From: Nevskia sp043781855
GTDB lineage: Bacteria; Pseudomonadota; Gammaproteobacteria; Nevskiales; Nevskiaceae
Assembly: GCA_043781855.1 (NCBI GenBank)
Contig: JAYWBB010000083.1
Location: 1 to 64,000, forward strand
Reading direction: 5' to 3'
Length of the DNA: 64,000 nucleotides
Shown: positions 29,301-40,100 of the stretch, piece after piece
Layout: each line of letters opens with the position of its first letter
How positions within the stretch are numbered: the first letter of the stretch is position 1
The notes under the pieces: generated by a model
Database searches by the model: none
Seen by the model: only the letters and a program-made list of their open reading frames with translations
What the model was told of the DNA's origin: nothing
Position numbers and translations under genes: made by a program

Positions 29301-32300
29301 CAATGTCGAAACGCCGCCGGCGCCTATCGATGCGGGCGAGAACGCCTTGCCGATGGTCGGCGGTGCCAGCACCGTCAGTGTTGCGCTGCCCGCCGCCGCC
29401 GTCCCCGCGTTGGTGGTCGTAACCGGTCCGGTGCTGTTGGTATAACCACCCGCTGCGGCGCTGGTCACATTGACCGTGACCGTACATGAGCCGCTGGCCG
29501 GCACGGTACCCGACGCCAGGGCAACCGAGGCGGTTCCGTTCACCGCGGTCACCGTGCCGCTGCCACAAGTCGTCGCCCCCGACGCACTACCGGTGTTCAC
29601 CAATCCGGCCGGATACGTGTCGGTGAACGCCGCCCCGGTGACGGCTGTCGCGTTGCCATTGGTGAGCGTAATGGTCAGCACCGACGTGCCATTGACGCCA
29701 ATCGTCGCCGGGCTGAAGGCCTTGCCGACGGTCAGCGTCGTCGCGACTGTCAGCGTCGCATTGACACCCGTGGTGGTCATGCCGGCGGAGGCGCCACTGA
29801 TATTGCTGCCGTTGTTGACGTAAGCGCTGGCTGTATTGCTGAGTGCGTTGACCGCGATGGTACAGGTGGCCGTGCCCGCGGCCATGCTGCCGCCAGCGAG
29901 GGAAAACGCGCCACTGCCCGGCGTGGCCGCAACCGATCCACCACAGGTATTCACAAGTCCATTGGCCGCAGCGATGATCAAACCAGCCGGAAAGGTATCG
30001 GTGAATGCCAGGCCGGACTGCGCCGGGTTTCCCGACCCATTTGTCAGCGTGAAGGTGAGCACCGAGGTTTGGCCTATGCCCACGCTGGCCGGACTAAATG
30101 CCTTGGTGAGCGTGGTACCGCGTACGTTGAGTGTGTCGTTGACGCCACCGCCCGTCAGCCCTCCACCGAGTCCGGATATGTTCGTAACGGTGTTGGCGTA
30201 GCTGCCGGGGACTGCGCTGGTAATTTGCACGCTAACGGTGCAGCTCGGTGCGCCGGCCGCGAGGCCGCCGTTGGCCAGGGTAATCGTTCCGCTGCCTGCG
30301 GTCGCGGTCACTGCGCCGCCACAGTTGTTGACGACTCCCGCCGGGGTGGCAACGGTCACGTTTGCAGGCAGCGTATCGGTAAACGCCAACCCGCTTTGCG
30401 GTGGGTTACCGGTCCCGTTGGTCAGCGTGAACGTGAGCGTCGAAGTGCCATTGACACCCATCGGATTGGGGCTGGACAGCTTGGTCAGCGCAACGTTTGG
30501 GTTGACCACGGTGCCCGGGGCATTGCCGGTATTATTGTTGGTGTTGGACTCGGTCTGCCCACTCAATGCAACGGTACTGCTGTTGGTTAAGCTCGACGCG
30601 GCATTCGCATCGATGGCAACCGTGACCGTGATCACCGGGTAACTCGCGCCGTTGTTGAGAACATCGGTGCGGGAGCAGGTCGGGATGCTGCAAGTCCAGC
30701 CGGTGCCGCTCATGGCGGTAATCGTCATGCCGGCAGGCGCGTTGTCCGTGACCGTCACCAGGTTAGGGCTGGCCTTGGGCGCGGCACCGATATTGTTAAC
30801 GGTCAAAGTAAACTGCACGCCCGCCTGGCCGCGGCTGACCGGGTTCGCCGTGACCTGGGTCTTGGTGATGGTCAAGTCCGCAAGACGGCGCACCACCACA
30901 TCCTCAGCCGTGTTGCCGGCCAGGGTTCCGTCGTAGTTCGTAATGCCGGTGCCGGCCGTGGTGGTGGTTACGCTCGCACTGTTGTTGTAGGTGCCGGTGG
31001 CCGTGGCATTCGGTATGGTTGCGTCGAACGTCAGCACAACGCTGCCGCCACCGGGTATGGTAAAGCTCGACCAGGCCGGTACGGGCGCACCAGCGACCGG
31101 ATTCGTGGTGGACGGTTGCGTCGCCCCGCCGTTGAGCGTGATCGCGCCAGTGGCCGCATAGGTAAAGCCCAGGGGCAGCGTATCGGTGATCGTGACCCCG
31201 GTCGCGGTCGCGTTGCCGCTATTGGCGACGGTAATGGTGTACGTGGCCAAACCATTGGCGGCGCCGACGATATCCACAGCCGGCGTACTGGTGACCTTGC
31301 TCACCACGAGATTCGCGCCGTTGAACTGAGCCGTGGCATTGACGCCGCCGGTGCCTAGCCCGCTGGATGCACCGCTGATGCGGGCACTGTTGTTGATATA
31401 AGTACCCGGCGTCGCGCTGGTGACGTTGACAGTGATGTTGCAGCTCGCGGTACCCGCCGTCATCGTGCCGCCGGCAAGCTTTGTGCCGGGGCCACCCGCA
31501 GCGAGCGGGACACCGGTGGAATCAGTCAGCGTTCCCGCGCATCCCGCGCCAAAAGCGCTCGTGCCATTGGCAAGTACCAGCCCGGCCGGAAATGTGTCCG
31601 TAAATGCGATTCCCGATTGCGCAGGATTCGCCGGGCTGTTGGTCAAGGTAAAAGTGAGCGCCAGAACCGTGGTGACGTTGACCGGGCTGTTGGCAAACGC
31701 CTTGGTCAGCACGACGTTGCCCACCGTCAACGAGGCGTTGACGCCGCTGGTATCCATGCCGATGGAAGCGCCGCTGATCTGGGCACTGTTGTTCACATAC
31801 GTGCCGATCACGCTACTGGTCGCGTTGACGCTGATCGTGCACTGACTCACGCCGGAGGCGAGGCTGCCACCGGTGAAAGTAATGTTCTGCGGCCCGCTGC
31901 TCGATACCGTGCCGCCGCACTGCGATGCGGTAAAGCCCGCCACGCGCGTGACGTTTGCCGGCAGCGTCTCGGTGAAGCCCAATCCCGGTTGGGCAGGACT
32001 CCCCGCCGTGTTGCCGATGGTGAAGGTCAGGAGCGACGTGCCGCCCACGCCGATATTGCTGGGATTGAACGACTTCTGCAGGATCGTACCGCTCACGGTC
32101 AAGGTCGCGCTGACACCGTTAGCCGTCACCCCGCCGGCAAGGCCGCTGATCTGGCCGGGGCCGTTGACATACGTTCCCGGCACAGTGCTGGTGACGGTTA
32201 CGTCGATATTGCAGGACGCCCCGGCCGCCAGACTGGCCCCCGCGACCGTCACGTTCTGCGGCCCGCTACTGCTCACCACGCCCGCGCATTGGGAGACGGC

Positions 32301-33761
32301 AAAGCCGGGAACCACGGTCACACTGACCGGTAAGGTTTCGGTGAATCCCAGGCCGACCTGGGCCGCGCCGGCGCTGTTGGTCAACGTGAAGCGCATGACG
32401 GAGCTGCTGCCAGCGCCGATCACTGGCGTCAAAAACGCTTTGGTCAGCGCTGAATTGCTTACGGTCAGGGTGGCGTTCACGGCGGCCGCACTGAGCCCGC
32501 CGGCCAGCCCGGAAATATTTCCACTGTTATTGGTATAGACCCCAGCCACATTGCTGGTGACGTTCGCGGCAATGGTGCAGCTCGTCGCCGCGGCGGCGAG
32601 GCTGGCCCCGGTTACCGTAATGCTGGTCGCGGTGTTGCTGACGGTGCCACCGCATTGCGACGCAGCCGGCGTCCCAGAGACGGTCACATTGGCAGGCAGG
32701 GCTTCGGTAAAGTTGACTCCCGAGGCGGCCGCCCCGGCGGGCTTGCTGATCGTAAATGTCAAGACTGAGGTGGTACCCACCGGGATCAACGCGGGTGTGA
32801 ACGTTTTGCTCAAGCTGGCTGGAACAAGCTGTACCGGTGCCCCGGGACCGAAATTGCCGATGGTGGCGCCCGATTCGGCGGCGGTGGCACTGGCGCTGTT
32901 GTAGTAGGTCCCGTTCGCCGTTCCGTTGGCGATGCTTGCCGTGAATGTGAGGTTGGCGCTGGTGCCCGCGGGAATCACGAAACCCGTCCAGACAGGATTG
33001 GCTGCGCCCGCCGTCGGGTTGCTGCCGCTGGGACGAGATGCTGCCGCCGGGCTGCCGGTAAAGGTAATCGCCCCAGTGGACGCGTAGGTATAACCGGCTG
33101 GCAGAGTGTCTGTAATGTTGACGCCCGTCGCGGCGCAGGTACCGCTGGCGTTGTTGACAACGATGGTATAGATCGCCTGCAGGCCACTGCCGGAATTGAT
33201 GATCACCGGGGTCGAAGTGGTCTTGGTAACCGTCATCGCGGGCGCCGGGCCGGTGACATTGAGCGGCGCGGTGTTGGTCGCGGGAATCAACACCGCGTGC
33301 TGAGTGCCGCCGACCGTATTCGCGGTGTTGGTCACACTCGAGCCGCAGGTCGGATTGAGCACGTCCACGTCGAAAGTGATGGAGTACTGGGAAACCGGGC
33401 TCCCTGCCGTGCTGCTGTTGTTTGGGTTGGTAAAGAGCCCCCACTGGGGGGTCGTGCTGCTAGGAGTGGGTACCACGGCACCGGTGTTGGTGGCGCCGTT
33501 GACCAAGGTAATCGATTGCGTGGAGCGATAGGCAAAGCCCGGCGGCAGGGTGTCGACCGTCGTCATGCCGGTCGATGGAGAGCTCTGGCCGGCGGACGAC
33601 ACGGTGATCGTATAGGTGGCGATGCCCCCGACCGTGATATTCGGTGTGCTGTTGGTCTTGGAGTTGATGGTGTGAGCCGCGCTTTCACCCACCACGCCAC
33701 ACACGCCCAGGCCGATCAAGGCAAGGCTGGTTAGCAGCCTCCTGGCCAAAGTCCGAAACAT
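26358..33761 (-). CDS. Giant secreted protein of tandem DUF11 repeats (2,467 aa)
   Basis: Predicted surface protein. Residues 1-30 form a signal peptide (LTSLALIGLGVCGVV). The rest is about 17 tandem DUF11-type beta-sandwich repeats with a period of roughly 125 aa, plus two diverged units at the C-terminus. A typical unit begins KAFSPASIGAGGVSTLTL, continues with FSDTYPPGL or FTDTFPAGL, NTCGG, and SCTISV, and ends with an N-S-G-V-stretch. Twelve units (about residues 315-2090) carry a pair of cysteines at NxCGG and SC(T/S)I. A calcium-loop-like YRDSNCNGVLDG lies near residue 2270. It ends with GTVVFRVQLQ and has no obvious anchor, LPXTG or PEP-CTERM signal. The start at 33761 is set by the signal peptide; in-frame ATGs at 33794 and 33830 are possible. 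Last gene of the DUF11 cluster; function unknown. Confidence 0.85.
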   Translation of the reverse strand: MFRTLARRLLTSLALIGLGVCGVVGESAAHTINSKTNSTPNITVGGIATYTITVSSAGQSSPSTGMTTVDTLPPGFAYRSTQSITLVNGATNTGAVVPTPSSTTPQWGLFTNPNNSSTAGSPVSQYSITFDVDVLNPTCGSSVTNTANTVGGTQHAVLIPATNTAPLNVTGPAPAMTVTKTTSTPVIINSGSGLQAIYTIVVNNASGTCAATGVNITDTLPAGYTYASTGAITFTGSPAAASRPSGSNPTAGAANPVWTGFVIPAGTSANLTFTASIANGTANGTYYNSASATAAESGATIGNFGPGAPVQLVPASLSKTFTPALIPVGTTSVLTFTISKPAGAAASGVNFTEALPANVTVSGTPAASQCGGTVSNTATSITVTGASLAAAATSCTIAANVTSNVAGVYTNNSGNISGLAGGLSAAAVNATLTVSNSALTKAFLTPVIGAGSSSVMRFTLTNSAGAAQVGLGFTETLPVSVTVVPGFAVSQCAGVVSSSGPQNVTVAGASLAAGASCNIDVTVTSTVPGTYVNGPGQISGLAGGVTANGVSATLTVSGTILQKSFNPSNIGVGGTSLLTFTIGNTAGSPAQPGLGFTETLPANVTRVAGFTASQCGGTVSSSGPQNITFTGGSLASGVSQCTISVNATSSVIGTYVNNSAQISGASIGMDTSGVNASLTVGNVVLTKAFANSPVNVTTVLALTFTLTNSPANPAQSGIAFTDTFPAGLVLANGTSAFGAGCAGTLTDSTGVPLAAGGPGTKLAGGTMTAGTASCNITVNVTSATPGTYINNSARISGASSGLGTGGVNATAQFNGANLVVSKVTSTPAVDIVGAANGLATYTITVANSGNATATGVTITDTLPLGFTYAATGAITLNGGATQPSTTNPVAGAPVPAWSSFTIPGGGSVVLTFDATIPNATATGTYNNSASVTTTTAGTGITNYDGTLAGNTAEDVVVRRLADLTITKTQVTANPVSRGQAGVQFTLTVNNIGAAPKASPNLVTVTDNAPAGMTITAMSGTGWTCSIPTCSRTDVLNNGASYPVITVTVAIDANAASSLTNSSTVALSGQTESNTNNNTGNAPGTVVNPNVALTKLSSPNPMGVNGTSTLTFTLTNGTGNPPQSGLAFTDTLPANVTVATPAGVVNNCGGAVTATAGSGTITLANGGLAAGAPSCTVSVQITSAVPGSYANTVTNISGLGGGLTGGGVNDTLNVRGTTLTKAFSPASVGIGQTSVLTFTLTNGSGNPAQSGLAFTDTFPAGLIIAAANGLVNTCGGSVAATPGSGAFSLAGGSMAAGTATCTIAVNALSNTASAYVNNGSNISGASAGMTTTGVNATLTVATTLTVGKAFSPATIGVNGTSVLTITLTNGNATAVTGAAFTDTYPAGLVNTGSASGATTCGSGTVTAVNGTASVALASGTVPASGSCTVTVNVTSAAAGGYTNSTGPVTTTNAGTAAAGSATLTVLAPPTIGKAFSPASIGAGGVSTLTLTLTNPSGTTATGLAFSDTYPPGLVDAPSPNLTNTCGGTATGGLAGGNTVGLTGGSLAGGASCTISVNTTSAATGSYANTSGAVSSTNGGTGNTATATLTVIGQPTIAKTFSPASVASGGMSTLTLTITNSVATALSGAAFTDTFPAGMTVAATPALTNTCGGTIAGGASGNNTLNLSNGSVPGGGSCAISVAVTASGAGTYNNSASGVSSTQTGSAGAASNTATLTVLAPPLIAKAFSPTVVGVNGASTLTFTLSNSNAFALTGAAFSDTYPAGLVNAAAPTVSNSCGGSTSGGAAGGNTIGLTGGGIPASGSCTVSVAVTSAAIGTYNNTSGAVSSGNGGTGNTASASLTVSANPSISKAFSPTIIAAGGVSTVTFVLSNSAAVPALAAAFTDNLPTGLVVATPASPSNTCTGTLTASAGSNSINLTNGAIPGLGSCTISVNVTAAAGGTYPNTSSAVSSLLGSGNPSNTATLTVTTPATIVKSFSPATILANGSSTMTFAINNPNPVALTAMGFSDPFPAGGLQVAAIPNVTNSCGGTLAGATPGSTSLTFSGGSLASGASCSITVVVTSPNPGTFSNATSGVSASQTATGPGSNASLLTATAPDLTLTKSHSGNFTVGVNGVYTLVVNNTLGTAPSSGTITVADTLPTGLGFVSASGTGWTCSAVGQVVTCTSSTLIGTGASSANPITLTVSVAATARPSVTNSASVSGGGEPAANAGNDNAYDPTVIVLAAQNTFLTDGQQTALPGTTLFYTHQFNAGLSGTVAFGTSNAATPSVNGWNNVVYRDSNCNGVLDGTEGNTPLTASISVNPGDLICIVVQEFIPVNAPYNARDVITVTATFTPGAGPVATYTHTDISTVGNASGAGLALQKTVRNVTTGGSGVTSNAARPGETLEYTITYLNNGADPLATIVINDSTPAFTTFVSASCGAPLPANISACNVTTQPVAGGTGGIVWTLNGPLASTASGTVVFRVQLQ
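27470..33680 (-). repeat. About 17 tandem coding repeats of roughly 375 bp (DUF11 units)
   Basis: Repeat starts marked by the KAFSPA-type motif fall near 33660, 33215, 32800, 32430, 32065, 31690, 31290, 30855, 30480, 30090, 29710, 29345, 28970, 28585, 28215, 27845 and 27470, so spacing is about 360-450 bp and is nearly constant in the 3' half. Units 9-16 are the most alike. The DNA copies are diverged, not identical. Confidence 0.8.
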
Positions 33762-33817
33762 GGTGTTGACACCACCCGGTGACGACAAACGCATTCCGCG
33801 ATCTAATTCGCTGTTGA

Positions 33818-34129
33818 TTAACCAGTGCATGATCGGGCTATTTCTTCCGTTGCGCAGCGCGAGCCCCGCCCCAAGGTGGTAATTGCTCGGCGTTGGTCAT
33901 CGTGGGCGGGACGCTCCGCAAGGCGCGCTTCTGCGGCGTTGGCGAAATCTCCCGCAGCCTGAAAATAAGGCTTGGCAAGGGCGGACCGTGACGTAGTTGT
34001 TTCCAGGCTGATGCTCTGGCTATTTACCTTTGGTTTTGCGCTCAGGCCTTCCGACGGCTCAAGTCCGTCGGCGCCGATACGCACCGTGGCGGCGGCGAAA
34101 AAACGCGATGGGCGAATGAACAGGCTCAT
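33818..34129 (-). CDS. Small ORF (103 aa) coupled to the barrel gene by ATGA
   Basis: I do not recognise this protein. It starts at ATG 34129 and overlaps the stop of the 1,993-aa gene by 4 nt, a layout seen repeatedly for real genes in this window. Its TAA at 33820 lies 57 nt before the chosen start of the giant DUF11 gene, so it fills the only gap between them. The N-terminus MSLFIRPSRFFAAATVRIGA is basic-hydrophobic but weak as a signal peptide. The remainder is Ser/Ala/Arg-rich with no known motif, and two Cys are near the end (SRCATEEIARSC). It may be a real small cluster protein or only a spacer frame. Confidence 0.4.
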   Translation of the reverse strand: MSLFIRPSRFFAAATVRIGADGLEPSEGLSAKPKVNSQSISLETTTSRSALAKPYFQAAGDFANAAEARLAERPAHDDQRRAITTLGRGSRCATEEIARSCTG

Positions 34130-37100
34130 TTGCTCACAGCCGTCACGGCGGAGTTGTTTGTGGCCGGATGTTTCGCGCCGAACACGTCCTCGTCGAACTT
34201 GTAGCGGAGCCGTACGAAAACACCTTGGTTGGTGTAATCCGCAGCGGCCAGATCGTCGTCCTTGAAACCGAAGAAGTTGTAACCGGCGGACAGCCAGAGA
34301 TTGGTGGTCAGGAGTCGGCCCGCTTCCATGCCCAGACCATACTGCTGGCTCCTGCCGTCGCCGCTGAACAGGGTGTTGCCGATTACGCCCAGGTCCCAGC
34401 GGCGCGAGAGGTCGTAGGTCGCGCGGCTGCCGATGAGGTGCGCGGTATAGGTGCTGTGCAGGCCATTCGAGTCGTCGGTGACCCACTTGCTCGCGGCGCG
34501 GGCGGTGAGGACCAGGGCCGGTTGCGGCTGGTAGTTGGCGTTGAAGGACACGATCTCCACGGTGTGGTCCAGCTGGAGGCCCGGCTGAGTGCCGTCGGTT
34601 TCGTAGCGGTGTTCGAAGCGGCCGAGCGCGTTCCAGACATCGGTGGTGGTATCGCGATAGGCGACACCGACCTGCAGGCGGTCCTGCACCCTTTCGCCGC
34701 TGACCGTGCCCTTGTTGCGCATGATCGCCAGGGCGTTGCGGCCGAGCAAGGTCCAGTCCCGATCCAGCTTGGCAGCGATACCGAGCGTGGTGAACACGCT
34801 GTCGCTGGTCGTGGCGGTGCGGAGGTCGAGACGGGCCGAGCCTTTCCAGAATTCCTCGGCGGTGTAGTCGATGCCGAAAGTGACGGCGGCGGCTTCGCCC
34901 GTGTTGGCGCCGATGCCGGTGCCGGCAAGAACATGGACCCGCTCGAAACTGGTGGAGACCCGCAGGCCCTTGGTGATTTCCCAGAGGTTGCGCAAGCCGA
35001 TGGCCGCTTCGGTGTCGGCGCCGGAGAAGGCATCGCGTACCCGATACTCGCTGAATACATGGCTGTTCTTCGTGTAGTCGGCATCGAGACCGACCACGGT
35101 CGCGTTCTGCGTCTGGCTGGTGTTCAGCGCATAGGGGCCGGAGAGGCTGGAAATCAATTCATGGCGCACGTAGAGCCGGCCGCGATCGGCGATCTGGTAA
35201 TCGCCGCCGATGGCCGCGATCCGGCGATCGCTGTTCTGCACATCCTGCTCGTACTCCCCAAAAACGCCGGCCTCCGGCAGCCACGGCACCTGCGCCGCGA
35301 GCTTCGCCTTGACGCTGGTGAATTCATTGGGCAGCGTGCCGGTGCTCAAGGGATTCGCCGGCGCGCCGGTTTCCTTGCCATGACGCAGCCCGACCTCAAT
35401 CCGCAGGGTTTTGGTGAGGCTGCGCTCGATGCTGGCGTACTCGCCCTCCCGTGCGCCTTGGTTGCTGAGGTCTTCGGTGCGCAGGACTTCGCTGCGCACC
35501 AGCGTCTGCTCATTCAGCCGATAGGTTAATTTGCCGCCCGCTTCGGAGCGGCCCCGGGACAGGTAGGACCCGGCATTGTCGAAGGCCAGATCGGTTCTCG
35601 CGAAATACGCCTGCGCTTGCAGATCCTTGTCTTCGTGACGCAGCTCGACGCGCTCGGCGTCGCCGGTGCCCCGCGACGCCTTGTCGGTTCGCGCCAGTTC
35701 GCCGGTCAGGAAAGTTTTCTCGGTGAGCTTCACCGTGGCGTTGACGCCGACCAGCGTGGCTTTGTCCTGTGGGTTTTCATCGCGGACGGCGATCGCGCCG
35801 ACCTCGACTCTATCGGTGAGTTTGACCTGCGCATCGACGCCGGCCACCCAGAATTCCTTGCCGCCCAGGTCTGCTTCATAGGTGATGCGGATCGACTGCG
35901 GATTGAAACTGGAATCCAGGCTCGCGATCGGGCTTCTGAAAATGATCTGGCCGGTCAATTGCTCCACTTCGTAATCGCTGAACCGGGTCTGCGGCGTCGT
36001 CTTCAGGACGATGCCCGGCTGGCTGCGGTCGCGCACCAGGATTTCGACTTTCTCGCTGTTCTCGAGGGCGTCGGTGCGCGTAAGACGGTAAGGGCCCGAG
36101 GTGCCGTTGGCGGGAATTTCGTCGATGATCTGCGTGGTGCTGTCGCGGCTCGCGAAGGCGTTGACCGCGACGCGCTGGTTCTCGAAATGTTCCTGCGCGC
36201 CCGTGAGCGAACGGCTGTAAACGCCGAGCTTGCGCGTCGTCGTCGGGTTCTGCGTGATGAAGTCGCCGTAGAGCAAATAGGATTTGTTCTTGTCCACCCG
36301 CACGTAAAGCTGCGACGTGGATTGCGCGTCGAAGCGACGTATCGACGAGTCGCCATAGACCGGATAGAACTCATCAGGCTGGATGTCGCGGAACAGACGT
36401 TGGCGAGTGTCCTTGTCCGAGTCGTAGGCAAGGGTCAAAAGATATTCGCCCTTGACCTTGCCTTTCAGGAACAACGCAGTCCGCGCCGCCGCCTGTAATT
36501 TTCCGTCGTTGGACGTGGTCGACAGATTGTTCAGCTCCTGCTCGAAGTGGTCCTGTTTGCGTGAAGGCACCAGCGCTCGCGTATCCAGTTTGCTCAGGTT
36601 CAGCACGCCTTCGATGACGCCCGCGGCGATCAGCGGCCGCAGATTCGGCAGGAAATCCATGCGCGATTCCGCTTGCAGAATGCCGCTGCTGACGCGCACC
36701 AGCGTCTCACCGGGCGTGTCCGGGGCGCTGAGCAGGAATTCGCCGCGGCCACCCTCGATGAAAACCTGGACCCCGGGCTCGCGCGAGTCGAGGTCTTCGA
36801 CCTGCCAGACGCCGGTGCTCGCTTCGAGCGTGATCGGCGTGCGCACCGTGACCGGCACGCCGTGCGCGTCGGACAGTTTGACGATGACCCTGGCGGTCGA
36901 GAGACCGTCGGCGATACCGGCCGAGGGCAGCAGCACTTCGAGTTTGCCGAGCTGGTCCGGTGCGATCAGGGTGATGCTCGCCGCACCGCGCTCATTGCCG
37001 AATTCGTCAAGCTGGCGCGCACGCAATTCGTTCGGGCCGGGTTTCAGGCTGATGCCGATGAATTCCCAGGCTTGCAAGTGCTGGTCCGCCAGCACGCTCT

Positions 37101-40100
37101 TTTTGCCGACCCGCGAAAGCGGCACGTCGGTGCCGTTCACGCTCAGGTGGAAAATGCTGCCAGCGGCGCCCTTGATGCGGATGTTGGTCTGCGCGATGGG
37201 CAGGGTGTCGCGGTCCTTGAGATCGACGAAACCAAAACTGTTATCCATGCCGGGCAGCAGCTTCTCCAGATCAACCGTCGGCAACTTCGCGATCAGGCCG
37301 CTGGTCGGTCCCAGCGTGATCGGCGCGGCATCATGCCGAGGCGCCACCGGAACGAAGCCCGGAACCGGCGCTACCGTGGTCGCGCCCAGCGTTCCCGAGG
37401 CCGGTTGCGCCTTCACGTCACCCGGCGGGCGCGTCCGCGGATCCGCTTCCAGGCGCTGCGACAGCGCGCGTTCGGTCTCCTCGCCGGATACCGGATCCGG
37501 TTTCGCGCGGCGGGTCTTGACCTCTTCCAGCACCGCCGCGCTGCATGAGCCCTCGGCGAAGTTGGCCTTGAACAGTTCACCATTCTTGAGATCGACGAAG
37601 CTGCTGCCGGCGTCGCCGGCGTTGCGATTGTTGAGCGCGACGAGCTCGGAGCCGATCGGCATCGTGGTCCGGTCCAGCTTCAGTACATGGGTAAGCGGCG
37701 ATAGGCCGTAGAAACTGTATTTACCCTCGCTGTCGGAAACGGCGCTGGTGCCGTCCTCCAGATAGATGCGCACGCCGGGGATGCCCAGTTCGCCGTCGTC
37801 CTGCACGCTGCTGCGATTGCAATCCAGAAAAACCTTGCCGACGATGAAACCTTTATCGGAGAACACGCCGCCCTGGACCTGTACCCGGGCGCTGCCGAGA
37901 TTGGAGACACCGCCATTGAAGCTCGCCCGTGCGCGGTTGGTGCCGTCACCCTCAAGGGCGCCCGGGCCGACACGTACGCGATAAGTCAGCAGGATTTCCG
38001 CGCTGGCGTTGAGACTGCCGATATTGAACGCAAGTCGTGGTCCGCGGCCACCGCTCGGGTCCGCTAGCGCCTGACCGTTGACCCGCGCGGTGCCGGGCTG
38101 GTAGGCGAAGCCGGCCGGAAGATCGTCGCTGACCACTACGCCCGGAGTGCCGAGCGCTACGGCGCCGTTGTTGCGCACCTTGATGCTGTAATCGAGAAAG
38201 TCGGCGATCTCGACAACCGAGCGGGACGCCAGCTTCTGAATGAACAAACCGGTGTTGTCAGCCGGATCGAGCGGCACGTCGAAAGTGACCGACACGGTAC
38301 CGGGGCCGAGATTGAAGTTGCCGCCATAAGAGCCGCCCCGGATAGCGCCGGCGGCGTCGATAACCCGTCCTGCCGGTAATTGCCCGGCCGGCACCGTCGA
38401 GGGAAACGACAGCCCGCCCGGTGGCGTCACGGCCAGGCAGTAGTCGCCTGCGGCAACGAGTTCGAACGTGTAGCGACCGTCGGGCGCGGTGACGACGGTC
38501 GAGAGCGCCGGCACGATCGCGCCGTTGACGATCTGCGTGACGCTGGCCGGGGTCGTCGTGCAGCCGCCAGCGCCGTCGCCGCGCAGCAGCGTCACCGTCG
38601 CACCGCTCACCGGCTGGTTGGTTCGGCTGTTGAACACCACGCCGGCCGGATCGACGAGCGTGACCTGGGTGACGATGGGCACACCGCAACCCTGCAGTGA
38701 GACGTTGATCCGATCGCGGCTATTGCCCTCGACGACGCCGTCGTTCGCGACCACCGGCGGCTGCCGCGTCGGCACCACCGGAAGCGTGAACACGCCCGTA
38801 TTGGGCCCGGTCTCGGTCGCCGTGAAGGTTTCGCTCTCACCGCTCGGGCCGGTGATCAGAGCCGTGCGCGTCTCGGCGACATCCGGACGCGCGTTGCAGG
38901 CGGCAGCGTCCGCGCGCAGAAACAGTGTGCCACCCAGAAGCGCGATGGGCGCGATCGTCGCGTAATCCGGGGCGGTGTAGTTGACGATTTGCGCCGAGAC
39001 TGTCGGCAGTATCGTGACCACCGTCGCCGACTGTACGACGGCGGTAACCGGATTCACGCCGTCCTGAAAAAATCCCTGCGCCGCATTGCTGATGGCGCCA
39101 CTGCCGTTCGACGCCGCGTTGGCATTGACGCGAACGGTGAAGCGCAGATCGACGCTGGCGCCGCTGGCCAGGCTGACCATGGCGAGGCCGACGGCGTCAA
39201 CATCGACCAGGTTGCTCGGCGGCAGCGAAGTGTAGGTATGCAGCGCAGCGCCGACACGATGGTAGAGCGCAGTCGTCGTCGCCGGCGTCGGCGCGGTGAT
39301 CGCGACCAGCGTCGTATTGGCCGGTAGGAGATCGCGGATCAACACCGGCTGCGCGGCGACGCCGTCGATCACCACGGGCTGGCCGCCGGCGACCGTGATG
39401 GCGCCGGGATTGCGCAGACTGACCTGGTAGCCTACCGAGTCCCCTGGCTGCGCATTGGCCACGGAAACCTGCTTGGCAATGGCCAGCGTCGCGGCGCCGA
39501 CGACGTGGACGGTGTCGGTGAGCGGAGGAACTGCAGGCGAACCGCCGGTAGTGGTTCGCGTGGGGTCGAAGCCGCTGGTGGCGTCCACCCTTAGGCTCGC
39601 GACGCTACCCTGTGGCGCGCTTGCCGGGATCGTCGCGGCCACCACGAAACGAAACACGCCGCCCGCGGCCAGCGTGCCGGTGCCGGTCAGCGGAGTCGTA
39701 TTGTCCGGCAGGCCGTTGCCATCGGCGTCGGCAAAGATTTGCAGCGTGGTGAGTGTGCCCGACGCGGGACTGAGCAAGAGCGCGAACGCGTCGGCGCCGT
39801 TGCCGGTATTGGTCAGGATATGCGGGAAATAAACCGTCGCACCCGGCGTGCCGGACAGCGTGTTGTTGGCGACCAGCGTAAAGCTCGCCACCTGGGCCAC
39901 GGTGAGCTGGACGGTGTTCGACGCGCTGGAGCGGTTGAGCCCCTCGCCGTCGATGAAGGTGGCAGTGGCCTGGTTGGTGACCAACGATCCCGCCGCAGGC
40001 GACGCCGCATGCGCAAGGCTGGCGAGGCACAGGAGTGCGAGCGCGAGGAACCAGTTCCCCCATCGCCCCCGTCTCGCTGAGCCCGCATCTGCGTAGGTTG

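Noticed and set aside
27470..33680. Regularly spaced repeats that might be read as a CRISPR-like or satellite array
   Set aside because: Units are about 375 bp, in frame and diverged, with no short identical repeat-spacer pattern; they are protein domain repeats.
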